Below are positions 1-33,078 of a DNA stretch of 33,078 nucleotides, piece after piece (the stretch's first letter is position 1; the number at the start of each line of letters is the position of its first letter). Under the pieces are notes generated by a model, which was not told the DNA's origin, did no database searches, and saw only the letters and a program-made list of their open reading frames with translations. Made by a program: the position numbers and the translations under genes. The stretch lies in NCBI GenBank assembly GCA_019648995.1, contig BLXT01000976.1:2212448-2245525 (forward strand), read 5' to 3'. The stretch comes from Plakobranchus ocellatus (taxonomy: Eukaryota; Mollusca; Gastropoda; Plakobranchidae).

Positions 1-49
<49 letters not shown>

Positions 50-170
50 CACTACTACTACTACTGCTACTGCTGCTGCTGCTATCATTATTTTTATAAT
101 AGTAATAATAATAATAATCATAGCAATATTTATTAGTAGTAGTAGTAGTAGCAGTAGCAGTAGTAGTAGT

Positions 171-203
<33 letters not shown>
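1..203. repeat. Inverted pair of CTA/CTG and TAG/CAG trinucleotide tracts
   Basis: Positions 1-83 are (CTA)n grading into (CTG)n. Positions 134-203 are (TAG)n grading into (CAG)n, so the second tract is roughly the reverse complement of the first across a 50 bp AT-rich spacer. It lies in the intron just before the first visible exon. Confidence 0.9.
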
Positions 204-205
<2 letters not shown>

Positions 206-266
206 TTTTTTATCCTTGATTCCAATAATCATGCTGTCTTTGTCATTCTTTTTTTTTTTTTATCAG

Positions 267-29266
<29,000 letters not shown>

Positions 29267-29665
29267 TCTCTTTGTTGTTCCTCATCTTCTTTTTCACTGC
29301 TAGAAGCTGCTCGTAAAATTCATTTTCAAAATTGTACAAAACTGCATTCTTGTTCAGCAACTAGTCCATAGATTGTTCTGACACCAAGAGAAATTGAGTC
29401 ATTGTAGTAGATAATATAAGATTGAAAATGTGAGCTTAAAAGGAAGAAAAGCTTTTTTTGTAGATATGGTTATGAAATCATCTTGAATTAATTTTTCATT
29501 AGATTGCAATATATACTGGAAATAATAGTATTCATTTGTGTTAAACTGCACCCATAAACTTTATTTAAATTTTTCAGCAAGCTACTCACTGTGTTTTTTT
29601 TTAATCTTGTTTGAAAAATTTGATTTTATTGTGACCTGAATAAATTAGAGACTCACAAAAATGAA
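29267..29665 (+). other. Probable 3' UTR of the VEGFR-like gene
   Basis: AT-rich sequence follows the stop codon with no further splice-consistent coding. It ends shortly after an AATAAA hexamer with GT/T-rich DNA downstream. The exact cleavage site cannot be read from sequence, and later hexamers could extend the UTR. Confidence 0.55.
29639..29644 (+). terminator. Candidate polyadenylation signal AATAAA
   Basis: This is the first canonical AATAAA after the stop, about 370 nt downstream. TGTTTGTTTATG-like GT-rich sequence follows at about 29667, as expected for a downstream element. Confidence 0.55.
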
Positions 29666-30240
29666 TGTTTGTTTATGATGTCAATGTTTGTCTTTATAAA
29701 GGTGCATAGGAATTAAAAGTGCTCTGGAATTATTTTTCGGATTCCAAATCACTCTGTTATTTTTTACTACAATAATTCAAACTACACTTGTGTTTTAAAA
29801 GGTTGTTAAGTGAAACATTTTCAAAAGGTATATCATGTCTATGGCCTAGTTTTAAATGAGTTCTTAAACAGGGTTCTTAATTTCCTTGCAGTATTTTTGA
29901 AGCATAGTTTTCTTTTGGACAAGAGCTGGAAGATATTATTCATCCTCTGGAGCTCAATATTTATAAGCACAGTAGGTAAATTTGAATCGTTGTGAATTTG
30001 CCTTAAGTTTTGACCGCAAAGTATATATTTTAATTAGATTTATTTAATATATAATTAAATGTTTGATACGAGGAAGCAAATCTGCATTTTTTAGGGCTGT
30101 AGAAATAGCAACGAGAAGAACTGTCACAACTCGCCAGACATACATGCGGAATTCTTACTTCCGCTTCATTTCATTTATTTTTTGTGCACTTTGAAGTTCA
30201 AATTTTCTTAATTTTAATTAGAATTGAAATTATGAAATTT

Positions 30241-30630
30241 TCAGAAGAAAATAGCAGAGAAGTGAAAACGCATATTTTTGATTTTACAAGGGCCAACACA
30301 AAATAGGACCAATGAGTTACAAGTGGTTTTCCCAGATTGCCACCATTTCATTTCCAAATTTCCCTCAATCCAAGACAGAACTTCGCTCAATGCACATTTA
30401 ATAGCAATATTTATGGTAGATTTAAACATTTCTAGGTGACTCCTCACGCTTTTAATCCGACTAGCTTTTTTACTACCAGTTTTCAACATTTCAACATAAT
30501 GATCATAAACTAGCATGTTTTCTTTGAAACTATGCATTTTCCACTTTTTTAATTTTATAAGGTGTTGGTGATCTATTTTATGTTCTATGCTCCAATAACT
30601 CATGATATATTTCATCAATACAGTTCGAAA
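30241..30630 (-). CDS. Unrecognised open frame, possible terminal exon of a convergent gene
   Basis: On the minus strand, TGCCTGTTTGTGTGTTTCAG directly precedes 30630 and is a good splice acceptor. The frame then runs about 129 codons to a stop at 30241. It begins FRTVLMKYIMSYWSIEHK and contains a basic, helix-prone part (KTGSKKASRIKSVRSHLEMF). AATAAA on the minus strand at about 30174-30180 would serve as a poly(A) signal. I recognise no family, and the last 25 residues look like translated noncoding DNA. No upstream exon was identified in the window. It may be chance. Confidence 0.25.
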   Translation of the reverse strand, partial: FRTVLMKYIMSYWSIEHKIDHQHLIKLKKWKMHSFKENMLVYDHYVEMLKTGSKKASRIKSVRSHLEMFKSTINIAIKCALSEVLSWIEGNLEMKWWQSGKTTCNSLVLFCVGPCKIKNMRFHFSAIFF

Positions 30631-31502
30631 CTGAAACACACAAACAGGCAAAAGTTTAATAAATTAAAAATAAAAAACAACCCAAAAAACCTCGTGAACT
30701 CACTAATTTGTTGAGTGCCAAAGTTTCTGGCTGTCAAAGTTCAAAAGTAATGCTCTACAAGCTTTAATCATATATATTATTCTGAACATCGACTTTTTTA
30801 ACCTGGTTATCAGCAGAATGATTTTGTCTCCATAGTATTGGAACTATAAAGAAATAAGAACTAGTCATGTATAGTTAATTTCATTTGTAGTTTTACGTTG
30901 ATTCACTGCATAACAAATAAAATATGTAAGCAATCAGGTCTCCCAATTTTTGTAAGCTGATATAGATAAGCGTGGCAATGTCCAGGGACAAAAAAAAAGA
31001 AAGCAGTAAAATAGAAATAGGCAGCTGGTTGAAGATCTTAAAAAGTGTCTCCATGGCCACTGAGACACTTAAGAATTTTCTATGTCAAAATTTTAGTGAG
31101 GAAAACAAACACTGACTCAAATATAATTATCTTGTTCTAAGATTGTTCAATTACATAGAAGGAAGAATCAATAAAAAAAATCTAGCAAGATAAGTTTTGA
31201 CCAATTTTATCATAACTGTTTTTTACCTTGCTTCACTGCAGGAATATTGCCCAAATGTAAGGGCCACTATGTACTATAATTAAGCTGCATTGCAATCACT
31301 CATTTTTGATTCCTATCGAATTTTCTTCAGCTTGAATTTTTAATTTAATTTGCAAAGATATAAATGTTATACTGTTGTCCCTTAAAAAAAAAAAAAAAAA
31401 ACCCTACATGTTTAATCTCCATCTGCGTTAGAGTTAAGACAATTTTGTGCTTTTGTATGCATCTATGTTTGCATGGTTGAATTGAAATAGACAGATGAAT
31501 AG

Positions 31503-31519
31503 TTAGATAGATAGATAGA
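31503..31519. repeat. (GATA)n microsatellite
   Basis: Four GATA units in minor surrounding purine-rich sequence. Confidence 0.85.
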
Positions 31520-32767
31520 AAAGTAGAAGGATAGAGGGGCAAAGGAATAAAAGGATATGCATATTAATATAAAGAAAATTACAGACCTATGAATTTAGTG
31601 TGTTTGATACACTGCTTTGTAACAGAATAAAAACAATAAAGTTTTTATACCAAACCTGAGATGAGATATATTCACATAATGTTTTTCCTCAATGCATGAT
31701 AGACCATTACAGGTAAGGGTAAATTTTTTAGGAATAAACATTAGGGAGAAGTAAAAGCTAAAATTCTTGATCATGATCAGAACTGCTGGTAATAAAGAGA
31801 GAAAGGGAAAAAAAATTGTCAAAAATATCCTAACTTTGCTTTTTATGACACTGCCACAAATTGAAAGAGTAATTATATTTTTAAATATCTTAGTATTATT
31901 TATACTTTGAAAAATTCATCATATTGATTACTTAATTTTATATTGCTGACAAATTTTCTTTAACTTATGTCAAACATAAAATGGGTCAAAAATATATTCT
32001 TGTGAAAATCAACCTCTTCTTGTGCCATAAAATACACCATCATAGAATTACTATTCAGTAGCTCGTCATTTTCTTTCAGCACAATACAAAGATCATATTA
32101 TGTAATTATATCATCTATGGTTTTTGTTGCAGCTGTAGTTGTCTATGTGCATAAGCAACCACCCTAATTCTGTCCTATGAAAAAAAATGATGATTTATGG
32201 TTTTATGGAAGAGTAAATGTAAAATTATTACTTGATAAATCTGCTACAATATATGACCTTTTTTTCTTTGAAGAAAAAGAAAAAAGATAATGTTTTGTTG
32301 ACTTGAACATTTTTAGCAATTTTATTTGCCATTTTACTTACATATATCCTAATTAAAATTATTAATTGAGATGGAGTAAGTGTTTGAGATTGTGAATTTT
32401 GAACATCTATTTGTACTCCCATTTAAATTATATTCTTTAAAGGCATGTTCACAATGAAATTTGATAGCATGACAGAATTGTTAATTTTTCAAGGTGAACA
32501 TTTGCTATAGGCATAGCCAGATTCATTGTGGAGTAAGATATAAACAGAAAGGGAAATAGAGAGAAGGAGAAAAGCCAGAAAGTCAGAAAGGAAAATTTGT
32601 ATGTTTTGAGATTAATGAATTTATGGAATATTACAATATTATTCATGAATGCTATAAAATATGTGATAATGACAATATTTTGTACTTTGATAACATTAAA
32701 AGTTTGCAGAAATGAAGATTTGAATCGACAAAAAGCAATGAAAATGAATGAGTGCCTGAGAGACAGA

Positions 32768-32770
<3 letters not shown>

Positions 32771-32840
<70 letters not shown>
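32771..32840. repeat. (GA)n microsatellite
   Basis: About 35 pure GA units. Long Glu/Arg or Leu/Ser open frames here are repeat artefacts. Confidence 0.95.
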
Positions 32841-32844
<4 letters not shown>

Positions 32845-33078
32845 AGATGTAAGGCAGAAAGGGAAAATTTAAGTGCATTTTTCATGTACAGGTGTAAATT
32901 ACATTATGATTAATGCAGTTTTACATACGGATTTCTGTAAATAATTCATGAAATCGATACTATTTTGTATAAGAGTATTATGGTAACAAAACCACAAGCA
33001 GCCATGGTTAGATCCAAGTGCATAGCTCATTTCTCTGCATTTAGGGCTATTAAAGATTTAAAAATACATATTATTATT

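Larger units (their letters stand above)
29666..33078. other. Downstream intergenic DNA
   Basis: AT-rich sequence after the VEGFR-like gene. Apart from a weak minus-strand open frame and two microsatellites (listed separately) I see no gene, RNA gene or mobile element. Confidence 0.75.

Overview
The window looks like genomic DNA from an invertebrate animal. It is AT-rich, carries many long microsatellites (GA, AT, AAG, CTA/CTG), degenerate transposons and small assembly gaps (N at 2251-2253, 12952-12955 and 18177-18232), and its one clear gene is cut into many exons by GT-AG introns. A mollusc or other lophotrochozoan is my best guess, because the receptor is VEGFR-like but not vertebrate-like in its insert and tail. 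The sequence alone does not prove the species.

Positions 267-29266 on the + strand hold most of one gene: a receptor tyrosine kinase of the VEGFR/PDGFR (PVR) group. I placed 27 coding exons from splice sites, reading frame and family motifs. They join in one frame to 1702 codons plus a TAG stop, with every junction phase matching. The first exon(s), carrying the start codon, signal peptide and first half of Ig domain 1, lie upstream of the window. The order is: end of Ig D1 (267-507), D2 (821-2041), D3 (3533-5743), D4 without cysteines (6208-6733), D5 (7340-8618), D6 with a large low-complexity insertion (10988-11804), D7 (12507-15496), one transmembrane helix (16576-16700), juxtamembrane segment (17075-17204), a split kinase domain (17792-24387) with a kinase insert (20378-20635), and a very long tail (24862-29266). 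Seven Ig domains plus a split kinase make it VEGFR-type. All catalytic motifs are present, so the kinase should be active. The tail and insert carry two YxxM (PI3K-type) and several YxN (Grb2-type) docking motifs.

The introns hold mobile DNA. There is a dead RTE/BovB-type LINE (about 8850-10250), a second piece of the same LINE family's 3' end (about 27930-28115), two TTAA-bounded piggyBac-like MITEs (13146-13829 and 22511-23161), a broken reading frame that resembles a piggyBac transposase N-terminus (19436-19684), a degenerate minisatellite of about 40 bp units (about 11795-12360), and two weak tRNA-derived SINE-like pieces.

Positions 29267-33078 are 3' UTR and intergenic DNA. The only candidate gene there is a weak minus-strand open frame (30241-30630) with a good splice acceptor, which could be the last exon of a convergent gene. 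I found no bacterial-style operon, CRISPR array or other non-eukaryotic system.
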